Shown in pieces: positions 17,383-27,134 of a stretch of 64,000 bases of DNA. This DNA comes from Spirochaetales bacterium. Lineage in GTDB: Bacteria; Spirochaetota; Spirochaetia; Treponematales; Treponemataceae. The notes below the pieces were generated by a model. It worked only from the letters and a program-made list of their open reading frames with translations. It had not been told where the DNA came from and searched no databases. The position numbers were made by a program, and so were the translations under genes. The stretch lies in NCBI GenBank assembly GCA_029098225.1, contig JAQXNX010000032.1, forward strand, positions 62,001-126,000. Reading direction: 5' to 3'. Position 1 is the first letter of the stretch; each line of letters opens with the position of its first letter.

Positions 17383-20247
17383 ATGATTTCAAAAAAAAGC
17401 TTTCTAAAGTTTTTCATTTTCCTATTTTTTGCAGCTGAAATTTCTGCCACTGAAAATTTTTCTTCTCCACAGCAGAATCTAAAAACCTTTACTTTAGAAA
17501 ACGGACTTGAAATTTATCTGCTTGAAGATTATTCCGAAGCACTTGTTCACATAGATTTTTCCTGCAAGGCTGGATTTTCTTATCAGAATCAGGATGATAT
17601 GGGATTTTTTAAGCTTTATTCGCGCTTAATTCCAGAAATTTTTACAGAACATGATTTTTCAGAAATTCAATGCAATGCTGATTCTACAAGATATAAATTA
17701 ACGGCAACGTATTCCCAGCTTGATTCTCTTTTTGATTCTCTTTCTCAAGTATTTTTTAATCCGCATTTTTCTGATGAAGTTATTTCTGCAGAATTTCAAA
17801 AATTAAAGAACGAAGTAACGGCAACCGCTGGGGAAATGTCTACATTTATAAATGCGTCTATAGATTCAAAAGTTTTTTCTGACGCTCCGTGGAAAAATGA
17901 CTCGGGAGTTTATCCACCGCTTTTTAAGAGAACAACAGAACAGACTGCAAGAAATAAAATTAAATATATTTCAGAAAATTTTTATATTCCCAAAAACTGT
18001 GCAATTTTTATATGGGGAAACATTAATGCAGAAAAACTTCTTGTAACTCTAAAAAATACATTCGGAAGATATTACAGTACAGCCCCTTCTCCAGCCATAA
18101 AAAAAGGAACTTTGGTAAATAAAAATAGAAAATACGTTCTTCACGATTCAGAAATTTCTACAGATTTAACACAGGTTGTAATTCAGTATACGCTGCTTGA
18201 TATGCATCAATGCAACTTATTAGCCGCAACACTTAATAATGATTATTCTTCATTCAAACAGAAGCTTTTGAATCTTACAGAATTAAATATTCCAGGCTCT
18301 GAATATATAAATGTTTCTTCGGTAAGCAAGGGCGGAAATTCGCGTTTAATAATTCAAACCTTAATTCAAAAACCCGAAGATAAAAATATAAAAATTTCTT
18401 CCAAAGAACAGGCTGAATTATTTTTAGAGAAGGCAATGAAAGCCGCGCTGGAAACTTCAGTATATGAATTTTCTCTTGCAAAAAAAATGATGAAATATGA
18501 TTTTCAGCAGAATATGGAAATTCAATCTTCCTTTATGGAAAATCTTTCGCAATTCTGGGCAATTGAAAAGCTAAATAAAAAATCTGATTCTGAACAGACA
18601 GCCTCAAATGAACTGGCTGATTCACTTAATTCTACATTTTTAGAAATTGATAACACAGATATTGAAGAGACAAAAAAAGCTTTTGAAGCTGAGTTTCCTT
18701 TCATTTTTGTAATAATAAATTCGAAGGACTATAAGGCAAATAAAAAAAATTATTCTTCCGCAGGCTTCGAAGAAATCAATCAGACAAATTCTTCCTGGTA
18801 TGTTCAGGAAATGTATAAAGAAATAAAAAATCAATTTGCTGTAGAAGCTAAAATAACTCCGGGCTCATATTCGTCTTTGGGCGGAAATACAGACAACGGA
18901 TTTTATGAAAAAAATATAAATCAGATAAAATCTTTTACCCTGGAAAACGGAATTAATGTTTATACAAAGCAGAATTATAATTCCAGAGATTGTACAATTA
19001 TGCTGATTATTTCCGGTGGAAAACTTGAATCCGCAGATGATAATGGATTTGAAGAAGTTATGATAAATATTTTATCTTCTATGATTCTGCGTACAATTAA
19101 TTCATATTATTCAAACGGGCTGTTTACACAACTTCCGGATGTAAGTGCAAAAACTGAACTTACACAAAGTTATATTTTATTAAACTATTCAAAAGAAGAT
19201 GAAGCTTTTTTATGCGATGCACTTTATAATGCAATAGTTTATGGAGAACTTCTTCCTGCAATGGCAGACCGGGCTGTTGCTTCCAGACAATATAAAAAAA
19301 GACTGGAAAATGGAAGTGCAGTGAATCAGCTTTTTGCAGGTGCAGTAAAAGAAATTTACGGAAGCGGAAGCTTTTATAATATTTTTGAAACAAAAAAAGA
19401 GATTCTTACAAAAACAGATTACACAAAAATTCTTGAAGCCTATCCAGCTTTTTTGGATTCAGGAAGATACAGCATAATTCTCTGCGGGAATTTTTCTGAG
19501 CATATATTCGAAGAGCTTAATAAAACACTTGGACAAATTCCGGCAGGCATTCATTCTGCAAAAGCTGCAGAAAATATTGAATGTAAAATTCCATCTGGAA
19601 AAACTTTGAACCTTAAAATTGAACATACCTTTCTGACAGATATTCCAGCAGAAGAAGCCGGCCCAATGCCTGCTGTTTTAATTCCGACGACTGAATTTTT
19701 AGATCCGATAATTTATATTCAAAAGGCACCTGAGCAGGGAACAAGAGAAGCAGCCTTATTCAACGCAATGGCCGAATTTATTGCAGATGAATTTAATTTA
19801 GCAGCTGAAAATAATAATAAAATTCAGGAAGCAACAGCTTCTGCAGAACTTCCGGAAAATAAAATGCCATTCTGCCAGATTAGAATTTTTAATGCAGCTC
19901 ACATAAAAGAAGCAGACAGCACATATAAATCAGTTATAAAAAGTATAAGAAAAAAATTGGAAACTTCGCAATCAAGCTCTAAAACCATTCAAAAAATAAA
20001 AGATACCTGGACCGAAAACAGAATGCAGGAAACTTCAGAAAATGCAGGAACAGCCAGATTAATGGAACAAAGTTTGAGAAAATGTTCACAAGGACAAAAA
20101 ACAGCAGATGCTGTTGAAAGCTCCGGATATTATTTAAAAGAATATAACTATATTCAAACCGCTACCGCAGAAGACTTTTTAAATATTCTGCAATACTTTC
20201 CCGAAACTCCTTCTTTCAGGATTTATTCAACAGATTCAAAAAAATAA
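17383..20247 (+). CDS. M16 (insulinase-like) peptidase homologue, probably inactive
   Basis: This 954-residue exported protein has a signal peptide (about 1-22) and two M16-type halves. Each half begins with the strand pattern TLENGLEIYLLED or TLENGINVYTKQN. A normal M16 peptidase carries HxxEH after the first strands. Here the equivalent stretch is GFFKLYSRL (around 74-82) in the first half and NGFEEVMINIL in the second, so the zinc ligands are absent in both. The second acidic helix region (EFQKLKNEV) is retained. It may act as a scaffold or regulatory subunit as in other non-catalytic M16 proteins. The gene stands alone between a strong promoter and a hairpin terminator. Confidence 0.75.
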   Translation: MISKKSFLKFFIFLFFAAEISATENFSSPQQNLKTFTLENGLEIYLLEDYSEALVHIDFSCKAGFSYQNQDDMGFFKLYSRLIPEIFTEHDFSEIQCNADSTRYKLTATYSQLDSLFDSLSQVFFNPHFSDEVISAEFQKLKNEVTATAGEMSTFINASIDSKVFSDAPWKNDSGVYPPLFKRTTEQTARNKIKYISENFYIPKNCAIFIWGNINAEKLLVTLKNTFGRYYSTAPSPAIKKGTLVNKNRKYVLHDSEISTDLTQVVIQYTLLDMHQCNLLAATLNNDYSSFKQKLLNLTELNIPGSEYINVSSVSKGGNSRLIIQTLIQKPEDKNIKISSKEQAELFLEKAMKAALETSVYEFSLAKKMMKYDFQQNMEIQSSFMENLSQFWAIEKLNKKSDSEQTASNELADSLNSTFLEIDNTDIEETKKAFEAEFPFIFVIINSKDYKANKKNYSSAGFEEINQTNSSWYVQEMYKEIKNQFAVEAKITPGSYSSLGGNTDNGFYEKNINQIKSFTLENGINVYTKQNYNSRDCTIMLIISGGKLESADDNGFEEVMINILSSMILRTINSYYSNGLFTQLPDVSAKTELTQSYILLNYSKEDEAFLCDALYNAIVYGELLPAMADRAVASRQYKKRLENGSAVNQLFAGAVKEIYGSGSFYNIFETKKEILTKTDYTKILEAYPAFLDSGRYSIILCGNFSEHIFEELNKTLGQIPAGIHSAKAAENIECKIPSGKTLNLKIEHTFLTDIPAEEAGPMPAVLIPTTEFLDPIIYIQKAPEQGTREAALFNAMAEFIADEFNLAAENNNKIQEATASAELPENKMPFCQIRIFNAAHIKEADSTYKSVIKSIRKKLETSQSSSKTIQKIKDTWTENRMQETSENAGTARLMEQSLRKCSQGQKTADAVESSGYYLKEYNYIQTATAEDFLNILQYFPETPSFRIYSTDSKK

Positions 20248-20265
20248 AAATACTGTTTAAAAACA

Positions 20266-20296
20266 AAAAACCTTTCTGCATAACAGAAAGGTTTTT
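20266..20296. terminator. Bidirectional intrinsic terminator
   Basis: An 8-bp stem, CCTTTCTG with CAGAAAGG around loop CATAA, is flanked by A-runs on the left and T-runs on the right. It can end the M16 transcript (+) and the tRNA-Asn transcript (-). Confidence 0.85.
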
Positions 20297-20298
20297 AG

Positions 20299-20371
20299 CG
20301 GCTCCTGCTGGGCTTGAACCAGCGACACATGGATTAACAGTCCATTGCTCTACCGACTGAGCTAAGGAACC
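20299..20371 (-). tRNA. tRNA-Asn (anticodon GTT)
   Basis: The reverse strand folds into a 73-nt cloverleaf. The 7-bp acceptor stem pairs GGTTCCT with AGGAGCC (one G-U), the D arm is AGCTC/GAGC, and the anticodon arm ATGGA/TCCAT carries loop CTGTTAA with anticodon GTT. The T arm is GCTGG-TTCAAGC-CCAGC. The discriminator base is G and CCA is not encoded. Confidence 0.95.
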
Positions 20372-20444
20372 ATTACGTTTGTTCAAACGTGAATATTATC
20401 ATATTGATTTTTTCAGTTTATGTCAATACTATAAAATTAAATTT

Positions 20445-21032
20445 ATGGGAAATATTGAAATAATTAATAGAGAAAAAACAGAATTAAGAAAAAAGATTAA
20501 ACTGGCATTAAAAGAAAATGCCTCTAAAATGCAGACTGAATCAGAGATTATCTGCAGAAAAATATTAGCGTCGGATGAATATAAAACTTCTGATGTAATT
20601 TTGTCTTACATGCCTCTTCCACAGGAAACAGATATTTTCCAGGTTACAAAACAGGCATTAGCAGATGGAAAAAAGGTTTTTATTCCACGAGTCTACCCGA
20701 ACGAAAAATCACCGGTTATAAAATTTCACGAATTTTCTACTCAACTGATAAACGAAAATGGAAACTATGGTATAAAAGAGCCTTCAGAAAGCGCTATGGA
20801 ATTTTCCTTTGCTTCCAAATGCAGAAAAATCCTTATTCTTGTGCCAGGAGTTGCATTTACTAAAACTGGAAAACGTCTTGGCCATGGAAAAGCTTATTAC
20901 GACTGTTTTCTTTCAAAATTACCCTCAGATAAAAAAATAATAAAAGCCGGAGTTTGCTTTAGTTTTCAAATTACAGAAGACATTCCATCCGAAAAACACG
21001 ATATTCTTATGGACCTAATTTTTTCCATATAG
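20445..21032 (+). CDS. 5-formyltetrahydrofolate cyclo-ligase family protein
   Basis: This enzyme converts 5-formyl-THF to 5,10-methenyl-THF using ATP and feeds one-carbon metabolism in the cytoplasm. The 195-residue protein from the ATG at 20445 has the family length. It shows the N-terminal basic helix (KTELRKKIK), VFIPRVYP, and the hallmark LVPGVAFTKTGKRLGHGKAYYD near residue 135. A longer frame from a TTG at 20379 exists, but it would run into the tRNA promoter region and adds an atypical extension, so it was not chosen. A TATAAA box ends 9 nt before the ATG. A hairpin terminator follows. Confidence 0.88.
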   Translation: MGNIEIINREKTELRKKIKLALKENASKMQTESEIICRKILASDEYKTSDVILSYMPLPQETDIFQVTKQALADGKKVFIPRVYPNEKSPVIKFHEFSTQLINENGNYGIKEPSESAMEFSFASKCRKILILVPGVAFTKTGKRLGHGKAYYDCFLSKLPSDKKIIKAGVCFSFQITEDIPSEKHDILMDLIFSI

Positions 21033-21040
21033 CTCAAAAA

Positions 21041-21073
21041 AAATGCGATGATTTTACAACCATCGCATTTTTT
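21041..21073. terminator. Bidirectional intrinsic terminator
   Basis: A 10-bp stem AAATGCGATG / CATCGCATTT with a 10-nt loop is flanked by an A-run (21036-21040) and T-run (to 21073). It lies between the converging cyclo-ligase and OmpA genes and can stop both. Confidence 0.85.
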
Positions 21074-21092
21074 AAAGTATTTTTGCAGATTT

Positions 21093-24000
21093 TTATTTCT
21101 GAAGAATAAATTCTACACGGCGGTTCTTCCAGTTATTGTCCTTATCTTTTGGATCTACAACCGGCTGTTTACCACCCATACCTTCTGTTGTAAGGGCAGA
21201 AGCACTTACGCCGCGTTTAATAAGGTAATTCTTAATTGCTTCGGCACGTTCCTTAGAAAGTGGAGTTGAAGCCTTACCCCAAACGTTCATATTATCAATT
21301 AATTCCTCATCAGGATTATCTGTAAGACGGTTAGCATGACCTGTAATTGTAACCTTATAATCCTTAAACTTCTTAAGAATGTCTGAAATACGATTCAAAA
21401 TCTGAATATTTTTTGCAGTCTGTTCTGCAGAAAGTTTTGCGTTTGCGTTCTGGAAGTTTGCAGCATCTGATTCAAAGATAATTGAAGGGACAGCCATTTT
21501 AAGAACGTTTCCATCACGGATTACAAGCACATCAACAGGAATTACACCTTCTACAGAGCTTGTCATTCCAAGAGTATCTGTTACTGTAAATACATAAGGA
21601 TAATCCATTGCTGACTGAACGCGCTCTGCGTTTCCATTTGCATCTTTCTGGACGTTACTTAAACCATCCCAAACAATTCTTTCTGTAATCTGATTCTTTC
21701 CGCTAACCTTCCAGAAATCCTTGCCCTTTGGATCTTTAATTGTAAATGACCAGTTTTTAATGCCAGCCTTTGTTTCTCCTCTAAGACGGAGATACAAATC
21801 ATCATCTATACCATCGTTATCCGGACTAAAGAATTCAGGAGCCTTCTGAACAGAAAGAACAGGAGCTGTTGCTGTACAAACAAATGGAGAAGAAACTGCA
21901 CTTACTGTATTTCCGTTAGTATAAGAAATTTCCAGAGTTCCGAGGAAGGTTCCTTCGCAAGCTTTATTTTCTTTGTCTGCACCATTCCAGTTTACAGTTG
22001 CAGGAAGATTCTTTGTATCTTTATCTGTAATTGTGTAAACTGCTGTTCCGTCTTCTTTTCTTACGCTAAAGTTCCATGAAAGAATACTGTCTTTCACACT
22101 TGCTGTAATATCGAATTTCTGGAAGTCAAGGTAATTATCACCGTTTGGAGAAATTCCTTCGTATTCAGCAGTTACGTAAGCTCGTGTTTCGCGGTTATCA
22201 AGAACAATATCTTTAAGCTCAGTACTAAAGCTGTTTCCTGCATCATCTGTAGAGTGAAGGATAATACTGTATTTTCCGTTTGCAAGAATGTTACCGGAAT
22301 CATCTGTTCCGTTCCATTCAAAGTCTTCTGCTTTACCGGTCCAGGTGTAGCGGTTTACGCTCTTATCCTTTGAATCACGGATTTCAGCAGTCCATAATTT
22401 TTCTGAAGATGATTCCTTTATAGATACCGGAATTGATTTTTGATTTCCGTTTCCACCAGGCGCAAAAGATGTCCAAGGAATTTCTGCAGTTAATTTTGGA
22501 GCAACTGTATCGAGTTCAAAACTCTGAGTAGAAGCTGAAGCTGTAGAACCGTTTGCTGCAACTACAGAAAGCTGAGCTGAATAAGTTCCATCTGAACAAA
22601 GAATTTTATCGTTGTCCTTTCCATCCCAGACAAAAGAAGGTGGAAGCTTAGAATTCTGCTTTATAGAATATACAGTTTTTCCAGTTTTATCCTTAATAGA
22701 AAAATCATAAGAAGCAACATCTTTTGTAGCTGTTACAGGAGTAAATGAAATTGTATCTTTAACCTTGTTTCCGTTTGGAGAGAAAGCAGTATCTGACATA
22801 GCAAGAAGAAGCTGAGTTTCTGAATTATCAAATGTAACTGCCTGACCAGATTCTCCACCGCCAATGTTTCCTGCAAGATCTGAACCTGTCAAAACAAAAA
22901 CATACTGACCTTTTTCTGCTATATTTCCATTATCATTAATACCGTTCCAGGTTATTTTTTCAGGAGGATACTTTCCAAAATCAAAAGACTTTACAGTTGT
23001 CTTTTTGTCGGAAGTCATAATTGCACCTGTCCAGCCGGAAATTGGAGCGCCTGATTCTGGAACAGTCATAATAGTAAAGGTTACTGTATCTTTTGAACCG
23101 CCACCAAAGACCTTATCCGAAGCAGAAATCTGTGCCGAAGGCTTTTTGGTATCGAGGATAAGAGCTGGAGAAGAAATCTTTGCAGGTTCATATCCGTTCA
23201 GATATTTTGCAGAAAGAGTTGCCTTGTATTCTCCATCCTTTAATAATTTTCCATCATCACCTGTTCCATCAAAAACAATAGAAGCCGGAGGAATTAATCC
23301 GTTTTTATCGTTATTATAGGTTTTTACAGTTGAACCTTTTTCGTCGGTAATAATAACTGCCCATTCAACAAGACGGTTAGCAGTTTTTTCATCCGGAACA
23401 GGAATTGTTAAGTCAAATGTAACATTCTGAAGTTTACTGTCTGTTTTTGGAGAAAAATAGCGTGTTCCGCTAACAAAAATATTTGTAGCAGGCTTATCAG
23501 CAGAATAAATAATATTAGAAATTCCAGTTTTAGGAGCTGTATTTCCGGCTTTATCTGTAGCAGTAATTTCGTATGAATATACACCGTCCATTACCTGAGC
23601 ACCGGAATCATCAGTTCCGTTCCATGAAAATTCAGCAGGTTCAGATACTGTCCATTTTTGTGTTTTTACAGCATTTCCTTCTGAATTTTTGAAAACACCA
23701 ATCCATTCATCTTCTTTTGAACCTGTCTGGCGGATTTTAAAGGTTGATTTTGCACCTTCACCAAAAATCTTATCGCCCGGCTGTGCAACTTCAATTTCTG
23801 GAGCTACAGTATCAATTATAACTTCATATTCTTTTGTCTGACCTTTATTTCCGTTATCATCTGTAGCTGTTACATAGTAAAAATATCGGCCATCAGGAGC
23901 AGTTTCTCCATTGTTCATAGCTCCATTCCAGGTAACTTCTGCCGGAATAGAAACACCCTGCTTTGGAGTTACAAGCTGCTTAAAGAATGATTTGAATCCA

Positions 24001-24230
24001 ATCTTTTCCGGCAGAGAAACTTTATTTTCAATAGTTCGTATAACATTATGGTTTTCATCCATAATAACAAGGCTCCAGGCCTGAACATAACGTTTATCAG
24101 AAATATTCAATGGAATTACAAGTTCATCCTGAACACCATCGTTATTTGGTGAAATATATTTTACAGGCGCACCAAAAATTGAAGAAACAAAAAATAAACA
24201 AACGCTTATTAATAAAATCTTTCTTTTCAT
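21093..24230 (-). CDS. OmpA-family protein with FlgD-like Ig repeats
   Basis: This 1045-residue protein has a signal peptide (about 1-20) followed by about eight repeats of roughly 100-130 residues. Each repeat carries the FlgD/gliding-type Ig signature WNGxxDxGxxxxxGxYxY (for example FSWNGTDDSGAQVMDGVYSY). The C-terminal domain (about 925-1045) is OmpA-like: FESDAANF, VTITGHANR, LSKERAEAIKNYLIKRGV, and NRRVEFILQK. That domain normally binds peptidoglycan in the periplasm, anchoring the outer envelope. The phrase SPNNDGVQDEL near the N terminus recurs as SPNGNKVKDT and SPDNDGIDDDL. It lies 14 nt downstream of a FadL-like barrel gene and is closed by a hairpin terminator. A structural or adhesin-like role is inferred. 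Confidence 0.8.
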   Translation of the reverse strand: MKRKILLISVCLFFVSSIFGAPVKYISPNNDGVQDELVIPLNISDKRYVQAWSLVIMDENHNVIRTIENKVSLPEKIGFKSFFKQLVTPKQGVSIPAEVTWNGAMNNGETAPDGRYFYYVTATDDNGNKGQTKEYEVIIDTVAPEIEVAQPGDKIFGEGAKSTFKIRQTGSKEDEWIGVFKNSEGNAVKTQKWTVSEPAEFSWNGTDDSGAQVMDGVYSYEITATDKAGNTAPKTGISNIIYSADKPATNIFVSGTRYFSPKTDSKLQNVTFDLTIPVPDEKTANRLVEWAVIITDEKGSTVKTYNNDKNGLIPPASIVFDGTGDDGKLLKDGEYKATLSAKYLNGYEPAKISSPALILDTKKPSAQISASDKVFGGGSKDTVTFTIMTVPESGAPISGWTGAIMTSDKKTTVKSFDFGKYPPEKITWNGINDNGNIAEKGQYVFVLTGSDLAGNIGGGESGQAVTFDNSETQLLLAMSDTAFSPNGNKVKDTISFTPVTATKDVASYDFSIKDKTGKTVYSIKQNSKLPPSFVWDGKDNDKILCSDGTYSAQLSVVAANGSTASASTQSFELDTVAPKLTAEIPWTSFAPGGNGNQKSIPVSIKESSSEKLWTAEIRDSKDKSVNRYTWTGKAEDFEWNGTDDSGNILANGKYSIILHSTDDAGNSFSTELKDIVLDNRETRAYVTAEYEGISPNGDNYLDFQKFDITASVKDSILSWNFSVRKEDGTAVYTITDKDTKNLPATVNWNGADKENKACEGTFLGTLEISYTNGNTVSAVSSPFVCTATAPVLSVQKAPEFFSPDNDGIDDDLYLRLRGETKAGIKNWSFTIKDPKGKDFWKVSGKNQITERIVWDGLSNVQKDANGNAERVQSAMDYPYVFTVTDTLGMTSSVEGVIPVDVLVIRDGNVLKMAVPSIIFESDAANFQNANAKLSAEQTAKNIQILNRISDILKKFKDYKVTITGHANRLTDNPDEELIDNMNVWGKASTPLSKERAEAIKNYLIKRGVSASALTTEGMGGKQPVVDPKDKDNNWKNRRVEFILQK

Positions 24231-24244
24231 ATTCTCTACCTCCC

Positions 24245-25324
24245 CTAGTCTTCCATATCAATCAAAATGATTTTTGGAGGTTCTTTATCTTTCATGCCAA
24301 GATCAATATCTACAGCGGCAGAACCTGCATGAATGTTTTCATACATATTTTTATATGCAGTAGAAACAGTCATTTCGCTCTGACTCCAGCCATTGCTTTC
24401 CATATAATCGTTATTATGTACATCAAATGAGAACTTAAAGCTTAAGCCAATAGAAGGCAGAAGATTGTAATTGCATAAAAATTTATTCTGCGATGCACGG
24501 ATTGTCTCTATAAGATTGAATTTCTCGCCTATACTTACAAAGAATGTATCTTTAATAGCAAACTGAGTATTAAAATCTACTATTAAATTTTGAAAGCATG
24601 GAGTTGTAAAATCAATTGAAACACCAAGCTCTACATCATCAGTTTTAATAAACGAGCCGGCAACACCAGCCTTTACGGTTGCTATTGTAGGATACTGAGA
24701 AATTTCTGAGAAAATATCTGAACCAATAGACTGAACATTAATAAAGTTCTTTCCAAGATTCAAAACACTTACACCATAACGGAAATTTTTAATAAAGCCT
24801 AAATCGCCATACTTGTACAAAAAGCCAAGATTTGCACCAAGTGCCCAGTCTGTTTCATGTCCCCAGGTAATTCCACCAGAAAGGCTTGCACCAACATTCA
24901 ATTTATCTGTAATTTCCTTAGAAAGTCCTGCCTTTGCATTTATATTATTTCCCAGAGGAAGTTCAGGAAAAGGCACAAAAATACCATTTACATAACCAGA
25001 AAAAATATACAATTTAAAAGGAATAAGAATTCCACTTTGAAAAGCATTTCCTATATGCAAATTTGTATATTCAGAAGTTGAATACATAAAAGTATAACCT
25101 GCATTTAGATTAACACGCTGCTCATCGGCAGTAAGAGCCGGGTTTGCAACAATTGCATCTGGACCTGCAGAAAAAATAGCACCGCCAGTTACAGAAAGTT
25201 TGCCCGAAAGTGCCTCTGCTCCTGCCAAATCTTCCATGTTCTCTGAACCAACAGGAGGATTATAAGCCGCAACACTGGTTAAAAGAGCCCCGGAAGCAAC
25301 TAAAACTGCAATTAATTTTTTCAT
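24245..25324 (-). CDS. FadL/UPF0164-like outer-membrane protein
   Basis: This 359-residue protein has a signal peptide (about 1-20, ending TSVAA). The NPA motif (IVANPALTAD) near residue 60 and an alternating strand pattern are typical of the UPF0164/FadL-like barrels of treponemes. The start was set to 25324 because GGGAG lies 8 nt upstream; an ATG five codons further upstream would overlap that site. The last residues (ILIDMED) are not a standard beta-signal, so a periplasmic tail is possible. Gene order places it first in an operon with the OmpA/Ig protein, 14 nt downstream. Transport of a hydrophobic ligand is known for FadL but is only inferred here. Confidence 0.6.
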   Translation of the reverse strand: MKKLIAVLVASGALLTSVAAYNPPVGSENMEDLAGAEALSGKLSVTGGAIFSAGPDAIVANPALTADEQRVNLNAGYTFMYSTSEYTNLHIGNAFQSGILIPFKLYIFSGYVNGIFVPFPELPLGNNINAKAGLSKEITDKLNVGASLSGGITWGHETDWALGANLGFLYKYGDLGFIKNFRYGVSVLNLGKNFINVQSIGSDIFSEISQYPTIATVKAGVAGSFIKTDDVELGVSIDFTTPCFQNLIVDFNTQFAIKDTFFVSIGEKFNLIETIRASQNKFLCNYNLLPSIGLSFKFSFDVHNNDYMESNGWSQSEMTVSTAYKNMYENIHAGSAAVDIDLGMKDKEPPKIILIDMED

Positions 25325-25396
25325 ATAAAATTCTCCCATAATATCTTTTGCAATTTAATAGAAATATTATAATATAATTGAACATTAAAAACAATC

Positions 25397-25425
25397 TTGA
25401 ATTAAAAACTGAATTGGCTTATAGT
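25397..25425 (+). promoter_or_regulatory. Sigma70-type promoter giving a predicted leaderless mRNA
   Basis: TTGAAT (25397-25402), a 17-nt spacer and TATAGT (25420-25425) end 6 nt before the ATG at 25432. An overlapping TATAAT at 25425-25430 is too close to the start codon to be the preferred -10. Confidence 0.6.
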
Positions 25426-25431
25426 ATAATT

Positions 25432-26994
25432 ATGGCAGAAAAAGAAACTAAACAAGGCAGCGGAAAATCCACTCAGCAGAAAGAAAGCTTTTTTCAGAGT
25501 ATTTTTTCTTCTCTATTTAAATCTTCAAATCCGGAAGCAGAAAAAAAACGCAAATTAAAGCTTATAGCAAAAAACATATCTAAAACTAAGTTTCACAATT
25601 TTTACAAGCCTGGCTCTGTAGAAATGCTTGCTCCATTCGGAAAATTTATGTTCGATTTATACAAGGCAATTTCTCAGGCTCAGATTATGTTTAAAAATAC
25701 ACAGAATCCTGCTGTTTTTAATCGCCAGATAGTTAATTTTTCTCTTTCAGATCATCAGCTTGCACTTCTTGAAGAGCTGGATGAAAAAAATATTATTGAG
25801 CAGACAAAAACAAAAAATGTTCTTCAGGTTCAAAAAGAATTTGAACAAAAGCTTCAGGACTTTAGAAATGAATTTGATTCTACTCGGGCAGCAAAAGCTG
25901 AAAACCTTTCTAAGGCATTTTCTTTATTTAAAGACTTCTGCTGCTTTGATTATTACATGGTATTAAAAAAATACGATGCATCTTATCAGGAATTTTCTTT
26001 TGATGCGGTCCCAAGACTGGATAAAATTAATGCAGAATACATTGTTGATGACTTAAAGGATTTTCTTACAGTTGCATATGCGATTACTGATGATACAATT
26101 GCCTGGACAGATTTATTCGATATGATTAAATCTACTCAAAACAGAGATTTAGTTTCTCCTGGAAACTGGAAAAAAATTGTTGCAAGAATTAAGAGCATTC
26201 AGCTTTCTAAATCTCTGGATTATATTATTCAGCATATTTCTCAGGATCCTTCTTACGAAACTCATGTAAAATATTCCGTTCCTTCTATTCTTGAGCCGTT
26301 TATGGACCAGATAGAAAATGAAACAAGGAATCTTTTAAATAAAATAGAAACAGACCAGAAGGAAGCAAAATCAAGTTCAATCTGCATGCAGATTTTTGGA
26401 AGTGCCAATCCTCAGAGCATGAAATATTATGTTTCTGCTTATAATTCTGTACTGGAGAAAAAAGGACTGAATATTCTTGAATATGCAGAACCATTAAATT
26501 ATCTTAAGGTATTCCTTCTTGAATTTGTAAAAACTGTAATCCGCGAGTTTTATGATGTAGTAGTTATCCGCGGACAATGGGATGCAACACTTTCGGCTCC
26601 AATGTCAAATGCTTATCAGGAACTATTAAAGGCTTCTGATGAAATTACACGCTTTGATGAGAACTTTGCCGATGACGGAGCTTTTGGCCAGAAAATAAAA
26701 ACACTTCTCCCAAAAACTGCCCACGATGCCGGCGCCGAAAATATTATTAACCGCGTAATTGCAGACACAAATGATCTTGCACGCGGCTATATAATTCAGG
26801 CTACTCAAAATCTTATTACAATAGGAAAAACAATCAAGCAGCTTATAGAAGATTATGCCCTTCCAAAGCCGGTTCTTGTTCAGAACTGGAAAGAACTGGA
26901 AAAATTTATTGAAACTCCAATGAAAGAATTCAGCGTAAACATCTACAAAAAGATTTATCTTTTTGTTCAGCTTATGCAGACTTATATTCAGTAA
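25432..26994 (+). CDS. Conserved treponemal cytoplasmic protein of unknown function
   Basis: I do not recognise this 520-residue protein confidently; it resembles DUF5312-type proteins of treponemes. It has no signal peptide or membrane span. The N terminus is Lys/Ser-rich (KETKQGSGKSTQQKES), followed by a Lys-rich patch and then a largely helical protein with possible coiled coil around residues 120-165. The ATG at 25432 is preferred over one 18 codons upstream because a good promoter fits just before it and the added residues fall inside that promoter. A GC-rich repeat follows its 3' end. No function is proposed. Confidence 0.6.
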   Translation: MAEKETKQGSGKSTQQKESFFQSIFSSLFKSSNPEAEKKRKLKLIAKNISKTKFHNFYKPGSVEMLAPFGKFMFDLYKAISQAQIMFKNTQNPAVFNRQIVNFSLSDHQLALLEELDEKNIIEQTKTKNVLQVQKEFEQKLQDFRNEFDSTRAAKAENLSKAFSLFKDFCCFDYYMVLKKYDASYQEFSFDAVPRLDKINAEYIVDDLKDFLTVAYAITDDTIAWTDLFDMIKSTQNRDLVSPGNWKKIVARIKSIQLSKSLDYIIQHISQDPSYETHVKYSVPSILEPFMDQIENETRNLLNKIETDQKEAKSSSICMQIFGSANPQSMKYYVSAYNSVLEKKGLNILEYAEPLNYLKVFLLEFVKTVIREFYDVVVIRGQWDATLSAPMSNAYQELLKASDEITRFDENFADDGAFGQKIKTLLPKTAHDAGAENIINRVIADTNDLARGYIIQATQNLITIGKTIKQLIEDYALPKPVLVQNWKELEKFIETPMKEFSVNIYKKIYLFVQLMQTYIQ

Positions 26995-27011
26995 AATCTT
27001 TTCTTGAATTC

Positions 27012-27130
27012 GGGCGCATTTTTGCTGTCGCAAAAAACAGGCTTTCCGCGCTTCGCCGACTAACCGCGGCTCATCCCTCCGCAAAGCTCCGGGACGCCTT
27101 CGGCGGCGCTCCAATCCTTTGCGCGGAGAT
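27012..27130. repeat. GC-rich intergenic palindromic repeat
   Basis: This stretch is far more GC-rich than its surroundings. It contains nested inverted repeats: TTTTTGC/GCAAAAA at 27019-27036, and CTCCGCAAAG (27077-27086) with CTTTGCGCGGAG (27117-27128) enclosing a GCC-TTC-GGC hairpin. The start, GGGCGCATTT, recurs at about 56802 and a GGCTT-CC-GCGCT core recurs at 44461-44582. It lies between two converging genes. Confidence 0.65.
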
Positions 27131-27134
27131 TTTA

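Noticed and set aside
26626-27114. Minus-strand frame starting in the GC-rich repeat
   Set aside because: Its Arg-rich start is repeat DNA and the rest is antisense to the well-supported gene at 25432-26994.
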